A stretch of DNA of 53,079 nucleotides from Aequorivita sp. (lineage in GTDB: Bacteria; Bacteroidota; Bacteroidia; Flavobacteriales; Flavobacteriaceae). The stretch spans positions 1 through 53,079 of the forward strand of contig JAPKFY010000006.1 of assembly GCA_026646335.1 (NCBI GenBank), read 5' to 3'. Made by a program: the position numbers and the translations under genes. Shown piece after piece: positions 19,549-28,797 of this stretch. Under the pieces are notes generated by a model. That model had not been told where the DNA came from, did no database searches, and saw only the letters and a list, made by a program, of their open reading frames with translations. Each line of letters starts with the position of its first letter. The stretch's first letter is position 1.

Positions 19549-21690
19549 ATGAGAAAATTTATTCTTTCCCTTATTATCGCTGCTTTTGTTCTGCCTATGC
19601 AGGCCAATGAAGGTATGTGGTTTTTAATGCACATTGAACGGTTGAATTATCGCGATATGCAAAAAATGGGCCTTCAGCTTACGCCCGAAGAAATTTACAG
19701 TATCAACAACGCCAGCCTCAAGGATGCCATAGTGCAGTTTAACCGTGGCTGTACTGCTGAAATTATTTCAGATAGCGGGTTGGTGCTTACCAACCACCAC
19801 TGTGGTTATAGCCAAATTGCCGAACTTTCAACTGCTGAAAATGATTATCTGACCAACGGATTTTGGGCAGGGAACAATTCAGAGGAACTAAAGCCAAAAA
19901 AACTTTCCGTTCGCTTTTTTGTGAGAATGGACGATGTTTCAAAGCGTATTTTGAGCTTGGTGAATGATGATATGACTGAAGCTGAGCGCGAAGCAACTAT
20001 CAACCATGAGATTGCGAAGATTGAGCAAGAAAACAACGAAGGTGGAAAATATACCGTTTCGGTAAAATCCTTTTACCAGGGGAATGAATTTTACTATTTT
20101 GTTTACCAGGATTATAACGATGTGCGTTTGGTGGGAACACCTCCTGCGAGCATTGGAAAGTTTGGTGGTGATACTGACAACTGGGAATGGCCAAGACATA
20201 CGGGCGATTTTTCACTTTTTAGGGTTTATGCCGATAAGGACGGAAACCCCGCGGAATATTCAAAAGATAACGTGCCTTTGAAGCCAAAGCACCACTTGAC
20301 CACAAGCATTAAAGGTTTTGAGGAAAATGATTTCGCAATGATTTTAGGTTATCCGGGCCGTACCAACCGCTGGATGCCTGCGGGAGGGATTGAGCAGAAC
20401 GTGGAGTACGCATATCCAGCTTGGGTAGAGGCTTCAAAAACATCTATGGACGTGATGAAGAAATATATGGATAAGGACCAGCAAGTAAAGCTTGACTATG
20501 CTTCCAGTTATGCATCCATAGCCAATTATTGGAAAAACCGCCAGGGAATGATAGATGCACTGAAGCAGCACAAAACTGCGGAAAGCAAACGCAATGATGA
20601 AAAGGCTTTTCAGAAGTGGGCTTCCAAAAAGGGCAATAAGCAGTATGCGGATGTAATTCCGGTTATTAATAACTATTATAGTAAAACGAATGTGGCAAGT
20701 GCCCACAACAATTATCTGGGACTGTTGGTGCGCACCCGTATGGCATCCATTCCATATCGTTTGGGCAACGCAATTGATTATTATTTACAGCAAAACGAAG
20801 CAAAACAAGCAGAGGTTAAGCCACAATTGGATGCTGAAATCAACGATCTGTATGAGGGACTTTACCTTCCTTTGGAAAAAGATGTTTTGGCGGCTCAGCT
20901 TAAATTATATTCCACAAAAGCCAAAAATATAGCTCCGATGGTTGCCCAAGTTGCCGAGGCGAATAACAAGACTGAAGCAGGCTGGAATGAATACATAAAT
21001 ACTGCTTTCCAAAACAGCATCTTTGAATCCAAAGAAAAGTTGGAAGCCTTTATGGCAAACCCAAATGCTGACATTTTAAAGAACGATCCGTTGTTTCAGC
21101 TTTCTACAGATTTGATGACGCGTCTGCGCTATAAAACGGAAGAGGAAAAACAATTGACCAATGATTTTGAGCACGCTTACAGATTGATGGTACAGGGAAT
21201 GAGAGTTCAAAATCCAACCGAGAAGTATTATCCAGATGCCAATAGCACACTGCGCCTTACTTACGGAAAGGTAATTTCCTTGCCTGAGGACAAACGTAAC
21301 GATGCCAATAAAAATTACTATACCACTTTAAAAGGGACGGTTGCAAAATACCAACCCGGCGATGCTGAGTTTGATATGCCGAAAAGGTTGATTGATCTCT
21401 ATGAGAAAAAAGATTTTGGACAATACGCCGATGCTGATGGCTATTTGCCTGTAAACTTTTTGACCGATAACGACATTACAGGCGGAAACTCCGGTTCTCC
21501 AGTATTGAACGGAAAAGGGGAACTGATCGGCTTGGCTTTTGACGGTAACATTGAAGCCATGGCGGGAGATGTTATTTTTGATGACCAACTGCAACGCACT
21601 ATCAATGTTGACATTCGCTATGTGTTATTTTTGATAGATAAATTTGCAGGGGCAAGTCATATTATTGATGAATTGACTTTATCGAAATAA
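19549..21690 (+). CDS. S46-family dipeptidyl peptidase, DPP7-type
   Basis: A periplasmic serine dipeptidyl peptidase with chymotrypsin-like double barrel and helical insert. It has signal peptide MRKFILSLIIAAFVLPMQA, then NEGMW at the mature N-terminus as in the family. The triad can be placed: His in LTNHHCGY (near residue 84), Asp in FGGDTDNWEWPRH, and Ser648 in GGNSGSPV. The S1-pocket residue 18 positions after the Ser is Gly666 (AFDGN). In characterised enzymes Gly here gives DPP7 (hydrophobic P1) and Arg gives DPP11 (Asp/Glu P1), so I assign DPP7 specificity. The 713-residue length is typical. Next on the same strand come two amino-acid lyases. Confidence 0.93.
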   Translation: MRKFILSLIIAAFVLPMQANEGMWFLMHIERLNYRDMQKMGLQLTPEEIYSINNASLKDAIVQFNRGCTAEIISDSGLVLTNHHCGYSQIAELSTAENDYLTNGFWAGNNSEELKPKKLSVRFFVRMDDVSKRILSLVNDDMTEAEREATINHEIAKIEQENNEGGKYTVSVKSFYQGNEFYYFVYQDYNDVRLVGTPPASIGKFGGDTDNWEWPRHTGDFSLFRVYADKDGNPAEYSKDNVPLKPKHHLTTSIKGFEENDFAMILGYPGRTNRWMPAGGIEQNVEYAYPAWVEASKTSMDVMKKYMDKDQQVKLDYASSYASIANYWKNRQGMIDALKQHKTAESKRNDEKAFQKWASKKGNKQYADVIPVINNYYSKTNVASAHNNYLGLLVRTRMASIPYRLGNAIDYYLQQNEAKQAEVKPQLDAEINDLYEGLYLPLEKDVLAAQLKLYSTKAKNIAPMVAQVAEANNKTEAGWNEYINTAFQNSIFESKEKLEAFMANPNADILKNDPLFQLSTDLMTRLRYKTEEEKQLTNDFEHAYRLMVQGMRVQNPTEKYYPDANSTLRLTYGKVISLPEDKRNDANKNYYTTLKGTVAKYQPGDAEFDMPKRLIDLYEKKDFGQYADADGYLPVNFLTDNDITGGNSGSPVLNGKGELIGLAFDGNIEAMAGDVIFDDQLQRTINVDIRYVLFLIDKFAGASHIIDELTLSK

Positions 21691-21721
21691 GGTTTTTTAG
21701 AAAAAGATTACATTAATTCTT

Positions 21722-21762
21722 AACCCACAAGTCCAAAAATATTGGATTTGTGGGTTTTTTTT
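21722..21762 (+). terminator. Terminator after the S46 peptidase gene
   Basis: AACCCACAAGTCC and GGATTTGTGGGTT form a long stem with one mismatch and a 10-base loop, followed by a T8 run. Confidence 0.85.
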
Positions 21763-21931
21763 ATTGGTTTTCTTGCTGATTTTTTAAAGCCAAAATACCG
21801 AAGGGTTTTCTTGTTCAAATGACTAGAAAGAGAACTATTTTTATTTGGGCAATTACAATCAACGAAATACGGATATTAATATCTTAATTTAATTTTTTCA
21901 ATTAACTTTAGCGCTCAAAAAAGAATACACA

Positions 21932-23320
21932 ATGAGCGAAAAAATGAGAACATTGACGGAACCATTTAAGATAAAGATGGTTGAACCCTTGACCGTAACT
22001 ACCGAGGCCTACCGAACAGATGCCTTGAAAAAGGCTGGATACAATACATTTTTACTTCGGTCGCAGGATGTTTTTATCGATTTATTGACCGATAGTGGTA
22101 CTGGGGCGATGAGCGACAAGCAGTGGAGTGGCATCATGATGGGCGATGAAAGTTATGCAGGGGCACGAAGTTGGGAGCATCTTGAAAGGGTGGTAAAAGC
22201 GCTTACGGGAATGGAATATGTGCTCCCCACGCACCAAGGCCGGGCTGCGGAACGGATTTTATACACCATCCTCGGGGGGCCGGACAAACTGTTTGTCTCC
22301 AACACACATTTTGACACTACGCGCGCAAATATTGAATACACTGGCGCAACAGCTATTGACATTGTTTGTGAAGAAGGAAAGGACAATGAAACGGATTTGC
22401 CTTTTAAAGGAAATATAGACCTAGAGAAGCTAGAAAAATTGCTTGTTGAAAATGGGCGTGACAAAGTTGCCGCGGTAATTATGACCGTGACCAACAACTC
22501 CTCTGGGGGCCAGCCGGTAAGCATGGAAAACATGAAAGCCGTGCGGCGCATTTGTGACAGGCACGGGATTATGATGGTGATTGACGGATGTAGGATTGCT
22601 GAGAACAGCTATTTCGTTAAACATAGGGAGGCAGCTTATTCGGAAAAGACTTATGAGGAAATAGCTCGGGAAATGCTCAATTTGGGCGATGCCTTTGTGA
22701 TGAGCGCCAAGAAGGACGGCTTGGTGAACATGGGCGGATTGCTGACCGTAAAGGACGAGGCGCTTTCCATTAAATGTAGAAATCTGTTGATTATTTCGGA
22801 AGGATTTACCACTTATGGCGGCCTATCGGGAAGAGATATGGAAGCCTTGGCCATTGGTTTGGGGGAGGTTTTTGATAAGGATTATCTGCATTATCGTATA
22901 AAGAGTACGGCTTATTTAGGTGAGCGGTTACGGGCAAAGGGCATTCCAGTGGTTTGGCCAATAGGCGGCCATGCGGTTTATATTGACGCCAAGAAATTAT
23001 ACGGCAACATTCCGGTGGAGGAATATCCAGGGCAAGCTTTAGTGGTTGACCTATATCTGAAAGGAGGCATTCGCAGTGTGGAGGTGGGCAGTGTGATGTT
23101 TGGGAAATACGACAAAGAAGGAAAACTGATCCCAGCTGCAAACGAACTGGTCCGATTGGCAATACCACGGAGGGTTTACACCCAAAGCCATATTGATTAC
23201 GTATTGGATATTTTTGATGATATCCTGGAATTGAAAGCTCAAAAGAACGGTTATGCAATTACGTATGAACCGCCTTTTCTAAGACATTTTACAGCACATT
23301 TTAAACCTCTTAAAAAATAA
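21932..23320 (+). CDS. tnaA: Tryptophanase (tryptophan indole-lyase)
   Basis: A PLP-dependent beta-eliminating lyase: L-tryptophan to indole, pyruvate and ammonia. The PLP-binding lysine lies in MSAKKDGLVN, and family blocks include DLLTDSGTGAMSD, PTHQGRAAE and YGGLSGRDMEA. Positions that separate tryptophanase from tyrosine phenol-lyase favour tryptophanase: Asp128 in HFDTTR (Thr in TPL), SVEVG where TPL has MER with its key Arg, and His in LRHFTAHF where TPL has Phe. Length is 462 residues. A TAACTTTA box (21903) lies 21 bases before the ATG. The next gene, a paralogue, starts 4 bases after the stop. Confidence 0.9.
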   Translation: MSEKMRTLTEPFKIKMVEPLTVTTEAYRTDALKKAGYNTFLLRSQDVFIDLLTDSGTGAMSDKQWSGIMMGDESYAGARSWEHLERVVKALTGMEYVLPTHQGRAAERILYTILGGPDKLFVSNTHFDTTRANIEYTGATAIDIVCEEGKDNETDLPFKGNIDLEKLEKLLVENGRDKVAAVIMTVTNNSSGGQPVSMENMKAVRRICDRHGIMMVIDGCRIAENSYFVKHREAAYSEKTYEEIAREMLNLGDAFVMSAKKDGLVNMGGLLTVKDEALSIKCRNLLIISEGFTTYGGLSGRDMEALAIGLGEVFDKDYLHYRIKSTAYLGERLRAKGIPVVWPIGGHAVYIDAKKLYGNIPVEEYPGQALVVDLYLKGGIRSVEVGSVMFGKYDKEGKLIPAANELVRLAIPRRVYTQSHIDYVLDIFDDILELKAQKNGYAITYEPPFLRHFTAHFKPLKK

Positions 23321-23324
23321 TATC

Positions 23325-24710
23325 ATGGCAAAATTAGACAAAAGATCCTGGGCGGAACCCTATAAAATGAAGATGGTGGAACTGCTCAAAATGACCACCA
23401 AGGCACAACGTGCAAAAGCGGTAAAAACAGCAGGTTTCAACACTTTTTTGTTGCCCTCTGAAGATGTGTATATCGATTTGTTGACCGATAGCGGCACCAA
23501 TGCAATGAGCGACAGGCAGTGGTCTGCATTTATGACCGGGGACGAGGCTTATGCGGGAAGCAAGAGTTATTACAATATGGAAAAAGCCATCAAGGAATAT
23601 TATGGCTATGAGTACATAATCCCAACACACCAGGGCAGAGGGGCGGAGAATATCCTTTCACAGATTTTAATCAAGAAGGGAGATGTTGTTCCAGGGAATA
23701 TGTATTTCACCACCACCCGCTTGCACCAAGAATTGGCCGGTGGAAAATTTGAGGACATTATTATTGATGAGGCACATGATGCTGCGAACGAATTTCCTTT
23801 TAAAGGGAATGTCGATTTGGGCAAACTGGAAGCCTTGGTAAAAAAGCACGGTGCTGCTAAGATTCCCTATGTATGTATCGCCACCAATGTGAATATGGCC
23901 GGAGGACAACCCATAAGCATGGAAAACCTGAAAGCCTTGCGAAAATACACGCATAAACACGGCATCCGTATTATCCACGATATGACGCGGGTTGCGGAGA
24001 ACGCCTATTTCATCCAACAAAGGGAAAAGGGATATGAAAAGGCAAAAATAAAGGACATCGTGAAGGAAATATGTTCCTTGACAGACGGAGCAACCATGAG
24101 CGCCAAAAAGGATGCCTTGGTAAACATTGGTGGATTTTTGGCAACCAACGAATGGGATGTTTTTGAAGAAGCAAGGAATTTAGTGGTGGTTTACGAAGGA
24201 TTGCATACTTACGGAGGCCTTGCGGGAAGAGATATGGAAGCCATTGCAGTTGGTATCAAGGAAAGTGTAAATGATTTTCACCAAAGGGCTAGGGTGGGCC
24301 AAGTGGAATATTTGGGAATGAAAATGGAACAGTACGGTATTCCTATCGTGAAGCCCATTGGTGGGCATGGTGTTTTTGTGGATGCCAAAGCCTTTTTGCC
24401 GCATTTGACGCAAGATCAATTTCCCGCCCAGACCTTGGCGGCCGAAATATATCTGGATTCGGGCGTGCGGACCATGGAAAGGGGTGTGGTTTCGGCTGGA
24501 AGAAAACCCAACGGTGAGAATTACTATCCAAAATTGGAGCTGGTCCGTTTTACCATCCCACGCAGAGTCTATACGCAGGCGCATATGGACGTTATTGCCG
24601 AATCTGTAGCGATGGTTTATGACAAGCGCAAGAAAATAAAAGGTTTGAAAATGGTTTACGAACCCAAATACCTCCGTTTTTTCCAAGCGAAATTTGAACG
24701 GCTGAAATAG
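23325..24710 (+). CDS. tpl: Tyrosine phenol-lyase
   Basis: A PLP enzyme splitting L-tyrosine into phenol, pyruvate and ammonia. It is closely similar along its length to the Citrobacter enzyme as I recall it: PTHQGRGAENILSQ, GNMYFTTTRLHQE with Thr129, the PLP lysine in MSAKKDALVN, SMERG with the substrate-binding Arg, and Phe in YLRFFQAKF. All three discriminating positions are therefore of TPL type, unlike the gene before it. Length is 461 residues. The 4-base gap to tnaA implies one transcript. No dedicated tyrosine or tryptophan permease is next to the pair. Confidence 0.9.
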   Translation: MAKLDKRSWAEPYKMKMVELLKMTTKAQRAKAVKTAGFNTFLLPSEDVYIDLLTDSGTNAMSDRQWSAFMTGDEAYAGSKSYYNMEKAIKEYYGYEYIIPTHQGRGAENILSQILIKKGDVVPGNMYFTTTRLHQELAGGKFEDIIIDEAHDAANEFPFKGNVDLGKLEALVKKHGAAKIPYVCIATNVNMAGGQPISMENLKALRKYTHKHGIRIIHDMTRVAENAYFIQQREKGYEKAKIKDIVKEICSLTDGATMSAKKDALVNIGGFLATNEWDVFEEARNLVVVYEGLHTYGGLAGRDMEAIAVGIKESVNDFHQRARVGQVEYLGMKMEQYGIPIVKPIGGHGVFVDAKAFLPHLTQDQFPAQTLAAEIYLDSGVRTMERGVVSAGRKPNGENYYPKLELVRFTIPRRVYTQAHMDVIAESVAMVYDKRKKIKGLKMVYEPKYLRFFQAKFERLK

Positions 24711-24869
24711 ATAGGCCAATGGCCCTGAAGCTAAAGTGCCCGGTTTCCCTTCCTGCGTTTTTTATCGGGTTCGTGGGCTAGGAAGATATGGATAGTCGCG
24801 CTTCCAATTTCAACGGAAAGAAAAAGGCAACCGTAATTATAACAGAAATTTTCAGTAAATTTATTTGGT

Positions 24870-26057
24870 ATGATTTCAGTAGAAGCAGCGAAAAAATTAA
24901 TTGTTGTAACGGCAAAGTCTCTTCCTCCGGTACAACTGGAAATTTCATTGGCCTTAAATCAAGTTTTGGCTGAAGCTGTTTTTTCACCTATTGATTATCC
25001 GCCCTTCGATCAGTCTGCAATGGATGGGTTTGCTGTTTTCCATTCGGATATTCTTGAACAAAAAGCAATTGATATCATCGGGGAGGCTCCTGCGGGAAAC
25101 CCATTTAAGGGAAAGATTTCCAACGGACAGTCGGTGCAGATTTTTACAGGAGCAAAAATTCCCGAAGGAGCAGATACTGTTATTATTCAGGAAAGAGTTT
25201 CTATAGAAAAAGGAAAAATCGTTTCTGATGGCTCGCCTTTGGTAAAAGGTGCAAACATCAGGGAAAAAGGTTTCCAAATTAAAAAGGGAGATGTTGCGCT
25301 ACACAATGGAACTGTTCTCAATCCTGGAGCTATAGGCTTTCTGGCGGGACTGGGAATTGCTTCAGTATCGGTTTTTCCAAAACCCAAGGTTTCAATTATC
25401 GTTACGGGCAATGAACTGCGAAAACCGGGAACACAACTTAAAGATGGGCAGATATACGAGTCGAATTCCTTTGCCCTAAAAACCGCACTCGAATCAATAG
25501 GAATTGTTATGTACCAGGTTTCAAACATCGGTGATGATGAAGGAGCTACAAAAGAGTCTCTTGCCTTCGCCATAACAAATTCAGATGTTGTATTGGTGTC
25601 AGGCGGAATTTCCGTTGGGAAATATGATTTTGTTGGGAAGTCTTTACAGGAACTTCAAGTAGAAAACATTTTTTACAAAATTGCCCAAAAACCGGGAAAG
25701 CCCTTGTTCTTCGGAAAGAAGAACGACTGCTTGGTCTTTGGTTTGCCAGGAAATCCTGCAAGTGCCCTGAGCTGTTTTTATGAATATGTTTGTCCGGCAC
25801 TGCGGATTATGCAGGGATTTACGGAGGTATTTCCAAAAAAATACCTTCCCATTTCAACAGATTATGAAAAAAGAGAAGGCCTCTCCCTTTTTCTGAAGGG
25901 AAAAACCTCAGAGGGGAAAGTGAAGGTGCTCGATGGACAGGAATCCAACAATATTGGGTCTTTCGCCTTGGCTGATTGTCTTATTTACCTTCCAGCCGAC
26001 ATAGAAAAGGTAGAAAATGGAGAAATGGTTGAGGTGCATTTGATCAGCAATAGATAG
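24870..26057 (+). CDS. moeA: Molybdopterin molybdotransferase MoeA
   Basis: It inserts molybdate into adenylylated molybdopterin, the last common step of Moco synthesis. The protein has 395 residues. Blocks include DYPPFDQSAMDGFAV (N-terminal domain), FTGAKIPEGADTVI, the MoCF-fold signature LVSGGISVGKYDFV, and FGLPGNPASA. It is the first gene of a plus-strand Moco operon. The upstream 159 bases (24,711-24,869) hold no gene and no Moco-riboswitch fold that I can see; only a short GGCC-AAT-GGCC inverted repeat stands out. ATG 24870 gives the standard MoeA N-terminus (MISVEAA). Confidence 0.95.
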   Translation: MISVEAAKKLIVVTAKSLPPVQLEISLALNQVLAEAVFSPIDYPPFDQSAMDGFAVFHSDILEQKAIDIIGEAPAGNPFKGKISNGQSVQIFTGAKIPEGADTVIIQERVSIEKGKIVSDGSPLVKGANIREKGFQIKKGDVALHNGTVLNPGAIGFLAGLGIASVSVFPKPKVSIIVTGNELRKPGTQLKDGQIYESNSFALKTALESIGIVMYQVSNIGDDEGATKESLAFAITNSDVVLVSGGISVGKYDFVGKSLQELQVENIFYKIAQKPGKPLFFGKKNDCLVFGLPGNPASALSCFYEYVCPALRIMQGFTEVFPKKYLPISTDYEKREGLSLFLKGKTSEGKVKVLDGQESNNIGSFALADCLIYLPADIEKVENGEMVEVHLISNR

Positions 26058-26102
26058 TATTGTCCCTTTTTAAAAAGAATAGAAAAAAGACCTTTTAGAA
26101 TC

Positions 26103-26852
26103 ATGCTAGAGATCGTAACGGCCTATCCAGTTTTTTTCCTCCTCCTCCTTTTTATAGTGGCTTTTCTGTATGCCTCCGTAGGCCATGGGGGAGCGAGCGG
26201 CTATTTGGCACTGATGGCACTGTTTGGAGTAATGGCCCCGGCGATGATGAAGTCGTCTGCGCTAATAATGAACATTTTTGTCTCCTCCATTTCCTTTTTT
26301 CACTACTACAGAACCGGGAATTTCCGATGGAAATTGTTTTTTCCCTTTGCCATAGCATCCATTCCTATGGCCTTTATTGGGGGCTACATAATTCTGGAAC
26401 CTATGATTTACAAAAAAATATTAGGGGTAATCCTGATATTCCCAATTTTGAGGTTTTTTGGGGTCTTTGGGAAAACAGAGGGACCCGAAAAAGAAGTCAA
26501 ACTGTTTTGGGCATTGCTTATTGGTGGGATAATTGGGATGCTATCAGGGATGATCGGTATAGGGGGTGGAATTATTCTTTCGCCCGTAATTCTCCTTTTG
26601 CACTGGGGAAACATGAAACAGACCGCAGCGGTTTCCGCACTGTTTATTTTGGTGAATTCCGTAGCGGGACTTTCTGGAATGTTCAGCACTGGGATTGGGA
26701 TTGATCCTTCGGTTTATCTATGGGTTGCCGTTGCCTTGGCGGGAGGATTTGCAGGGGCCTACTTGGGAAGCAAAAAATTTAATAACTTAGTACTGAAAAG
26801 GATACTCGCCGTGGTCTTGACTTTGGCCTGTATAAAACTTTTGGTAACGTGA
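26103..26852 (+). CDS. TauE/SafE-family permease in the Moco operon
   Basis: A 249-residue inner-membrane protein with about eight hydrophobic segments arranged as two similar halves. The characteristic Gly-rich motifs are VGHGGASGYLALMAL in the first half and SGMIGIGGGIILSPVILL in the second. The family moves sulfur-containing anions such as sulfite or sulfoacetate, or is of unknown substrate. Its stop codon overlaps the mobA start by 4 bases, so it is translationally coupled to Moco synthesis. No modABC genes are in the window; a role in moving molybdate or a related oxyanion is possible but only inferred from context. Confidence 0.87.
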   Translation: MLEIVTAYPVFFLLLLFIVAFLYASVGHGGASGYLALMALFGVMAPAMMKSSALIMNIFVSSISFFHYYRTGNFRWKLFFPFAIASIPMAFIGGYIILEPMIYKKILGVILIFPILRFFGVFGKTEGPEKEVKLFWALLIGGIIGMLSGMIGIGGGIILSPVILLLHWGNMKQTAAVSALFILVNSVAGLSGMFSTGIGIDPSVYLWVAVALAGGFAGAYLGSKKFNNLVLKRILAVVLTLACIKLLVT

Positions 26853-27442
26853 AGAAGGACAAGGTGACAGGGGTGATTTTGGCTGGCGGGAAAAACTCGA
26901 GAATGGGTGCCGACAAGGGTCTGCTGTTGGTCAATGGGGAAAAAATTGTAGAGAGAGCGATTGAGGCAATGAAAGCTGCGGTGGATGAAATTATGATTAT
27001 AAGCAACGGCAATAATTACGATTACCTTGGATACAAGGTGTACACCGACATTATTAAGGATTGTGGGCCAATGAGTGGGATTTATACGGCGCTGACTTAT
27101 AGCAAAACCGAAAAGAATTTTGTGGTGAGCTGTGACCTGCCTTTCCTCAATAGGGAACTTGTGGGTTTTATTGTTGAAAATTCCGACAGTTGCGAAATAG
27201 CAATTCCGAAACACGGTGAAAAGTTGGAACCCCTTTGCGCCGTTTATGATAAATCGTGCAGGGAAGGATTTGAAGTACTGTTGCAGCGCAAAGAGTTGAA
27301 ATTGCAGAATGCGTTGCGGCATTTTAAGGTGAAACAAATTCCAGTTCCTGAAAATATTTCAGCAGGAAGCTGTTTTGAAAACATCAACACCCCTGCCGAA
27401 TATGAATTGCTAAAATTGAAGAAGGATGGGTATTCAAATTAA
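26849..27442 (+). CDS. mobA: Molybdenum cofactor guanylyltransferase
   Basis: It attaches GMP to Mo-molybdopterin to give the MGD cofactor used by NarG. The N-terminal nucleotide-binding motif VILAGGKNSRMGADKGLL (residues 6-23) is diagnostic, followed by KDCGPMSGIYTAL, VVSCDLPFLN and the C-terminal INTPAEY. Length is 197 residues. The start is GTG at 26849 within the overlap GTGA with the permease gene. Its 3' end overlaps moaD by 17 bases. Full match to the bacterial MobA family. Confidence 0.93.
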   Translation: MKKDKVTGVILAGGKNSRMGADKGLLLVNGEKIVERAIEAMKAAVDEIMIISNGNNYDYLGYKVYTDIIKDCGPMSGIYTALTYSKTEKNFVVSCDLPFLNRELVGFIVENSDSCEIAIPKHGEKLEPLCAVYDKSCREGFEVLLQRKELKLQNALRHFKVKQIPVPENISAGSCFENINTPAEYELLKLKKDGYSN

Positions 27443-27659
27443 AGTTTTCGGACAGCTGGCTGATATTATCGGGAGCGACGAGCTACAGCTACAGGATATA
27501 GACGATACTGGCACGCTTCGGGAAAAATTGATTTCGGATTTTCCGAAACTTGCAAACTATCCCTTTGTGGTTGCCGTGGGCAAAAAAATAGTGAATGGAA
27601 ACCAAAAATTAAATGCCGACGATGTGGTGGCACTGTTGCCGCCATTTGCGGGAGGATAA
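27426..27659 (+). CDS. moaD: Molybdopterin synthase small subunit MoaD
   Basis: A ubiquitin-fold sulfur carrier of 77 residues. It ends in the required Gly-Gly (LPPFAGG), which MoeB adenylates and which then carries thiocarboxylate for the dithiolene of molybdopterin. The core ADDVVALLPP is family-typical. It overlaps mobA by 17 bases, and one base separates its stop from moeB. Too short for confident isoform assignment, but the neighbours moeB and moaE settle the role. Confidence 0.93.
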   Translation: MGIQIKVFGQLADIIGSDELQLQDIDDTGTLREKLISDFPKLANYPFVVAVGKKIVNGNQKLNADDVVALLPPFAGG

Positions 27660-27660
27660 T

Positions 27661-28797
27661 ATGTTATCGAAGGAAGAAATATTGAGGTACAACAGGCAAC
27701 TTTTGCTTCCCGAAATCGGGTTGGCTGGGCAAGGGAAGCTAAAAAGTGCGCGCGTGCTTGTGATTGGTGCGGGCGGCTTGGGTTGCCCAGTGCTGCAATA
27801 CCTCTGCGCTGTGGGGGTAGGCCAAATTGGGATTGTCGATTTTGATATAGTGGAGGGAACAAATTTGCAGCGACAGATTTTGTTCAATGTTTCGGATGTG
27901 GGAAAACCAAAAGCGAAAACGGTAAAGAAAAAACTTCAGAAACAAAACCCTTTTGTTGAAATTGAGGTTTTCAACGTAAAACTTTCTGTGGAAAACACAC
28001 TTGAAATATTTTCAAATTACGATATAGTCATTGACGGCACCGATAATTTTGCCACTCGATATCTGGTAAATGACGCTTGTTTTCTCCTAAAAAAAATATT
28101 GGTGTCCGGTTCCATTTTTAAATTTGAGGGACAGGTCTCAGTTTTCGATTTCACGAAAAACAATTGCCCTACCTACCGGTGCCTGTTTCCTTCGCCCCCT
28201 TCGGCGGAACACGCCTTGAGTTGTGAGGAGATTGGTGTTCTGGGCGTACTGCCAGGCATTATTGGGACCTTGATGGCAAACGAAACCATAAAAATCATTG
28301 TGGGGATTGGAGCTGTCCTTTCGGGGAAAGTTTTGATGTTGAATGCGCTCAGCACAAATTTCCAAACGGTTGAATTTGAAAGAAATTCCGAAGCCGTAAA
28401 GGCAATTCCCCAAACCGAATCGGCATTCAAAAGGATGGATTACGAGTTTTTCTGTGGAAACAGACCGGCAGATATTTCCATCAGGGAAATTTCTGTCGTG
28501 GAGCTGTTCGGTTTAATTTCCTCAAAGGCTGGAATCCAGATCCTCGACGTGCGCGAAATGTGGGAGCAACCTGAAATTGCCGAGTGGCAGAGTTTAAAAA
28601 TTCCACTCGGGGAAATTGAAACCCGCGCCGAAGAGATTTCTAGGGATAAAAAGACAATCGTGGTCTGTAAGGTTGGAATGAGAAGCCAAAGAGCAGTTGG
28701 GGTTTTGCAAAGTAAATTTGCGTTCGAAAATCTTTTCAACCTGAAGGGCGGTGTGATGGAATGGATAAAAACCACAAACAAAACCCAAAAAGTATGA
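27661..28797 (+). CDS. moeB: MoeB-type MoaD adenylyltransferase with C-terminal rhodanese domain
   Basis: It activates the MoaD C-terminus with ATP. The ThiF/HesA/MoeB domain (residues 1-245) begins RYNRQLLLPEIG and has the nucleotide loop GAGGLGCPV, DGTDNFATRY and a conserved Cys near SCEEIGVLG. A rhodanese domain follows (about 278-378) with active-site Cys336 in VVCKVGMRS, suited to deliver persulfide sulfur for the MoaD thiocarboxylate, as in MOCS3-like fusions. The track start at 27613 overlaps moaD deeply; ATG 27661, one base after the moaD stop, gives the usual N-terminus. The stop overlaps the moaE ATG (ATGA). Length is 378 residues. Confidence 0.93.
   Translation: MLSKEEILRYNRQLLLPEIGLAGQGKLKSARVLVIGAGGLGCPVLQYLCAVGVGQIGIVDFDIVEGTNLQRQILFNVSDVGKPKAKTVKKKLQKQNPFVEIEVFNVKLSVENTLEIFSNYDIVIDGTDNFATRYLVNDACFLLKKILVSGSIFKFEGQVSVFDFTKNNCPTYRCLFPSPPSAEHALSCEEIGVLGVLPGIIGTLMANETIKIIVGIGAVLSGKVLMLNALSTNFQTVEFERNSEAVKAIPQTESAFKRMDYEFFCGNRPADISIREISVVELFGLISSKAGIQILDVREMWEQPEIAEWQSLKIPLGEIETRAEEISRDKKTIVVCKVGMRSQRAVGVLQSKFAFENLFNLKGGVMEWIKTTNKTQKV

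Noticed and set aside
22153-22551. 132-residue ORF antisense to tnaA
   Set aside because: A shadow frame of a strongly conserved gene, without start signals.
24711-24869. Possible Moco riboswitch before moeA
   Set aside because: No multi-stem structure or conserved Moco-RNA motif could be made out; only a short GGCC inverted repeat is visible.
26041-26102. TCCCTTTTTAAAAAGA before the TauE/SafE gene as a third copy of the island operator
   Set aside because: It lacks the CCCC/GGGG arms; the similarity is limited to the AT-rich centre.
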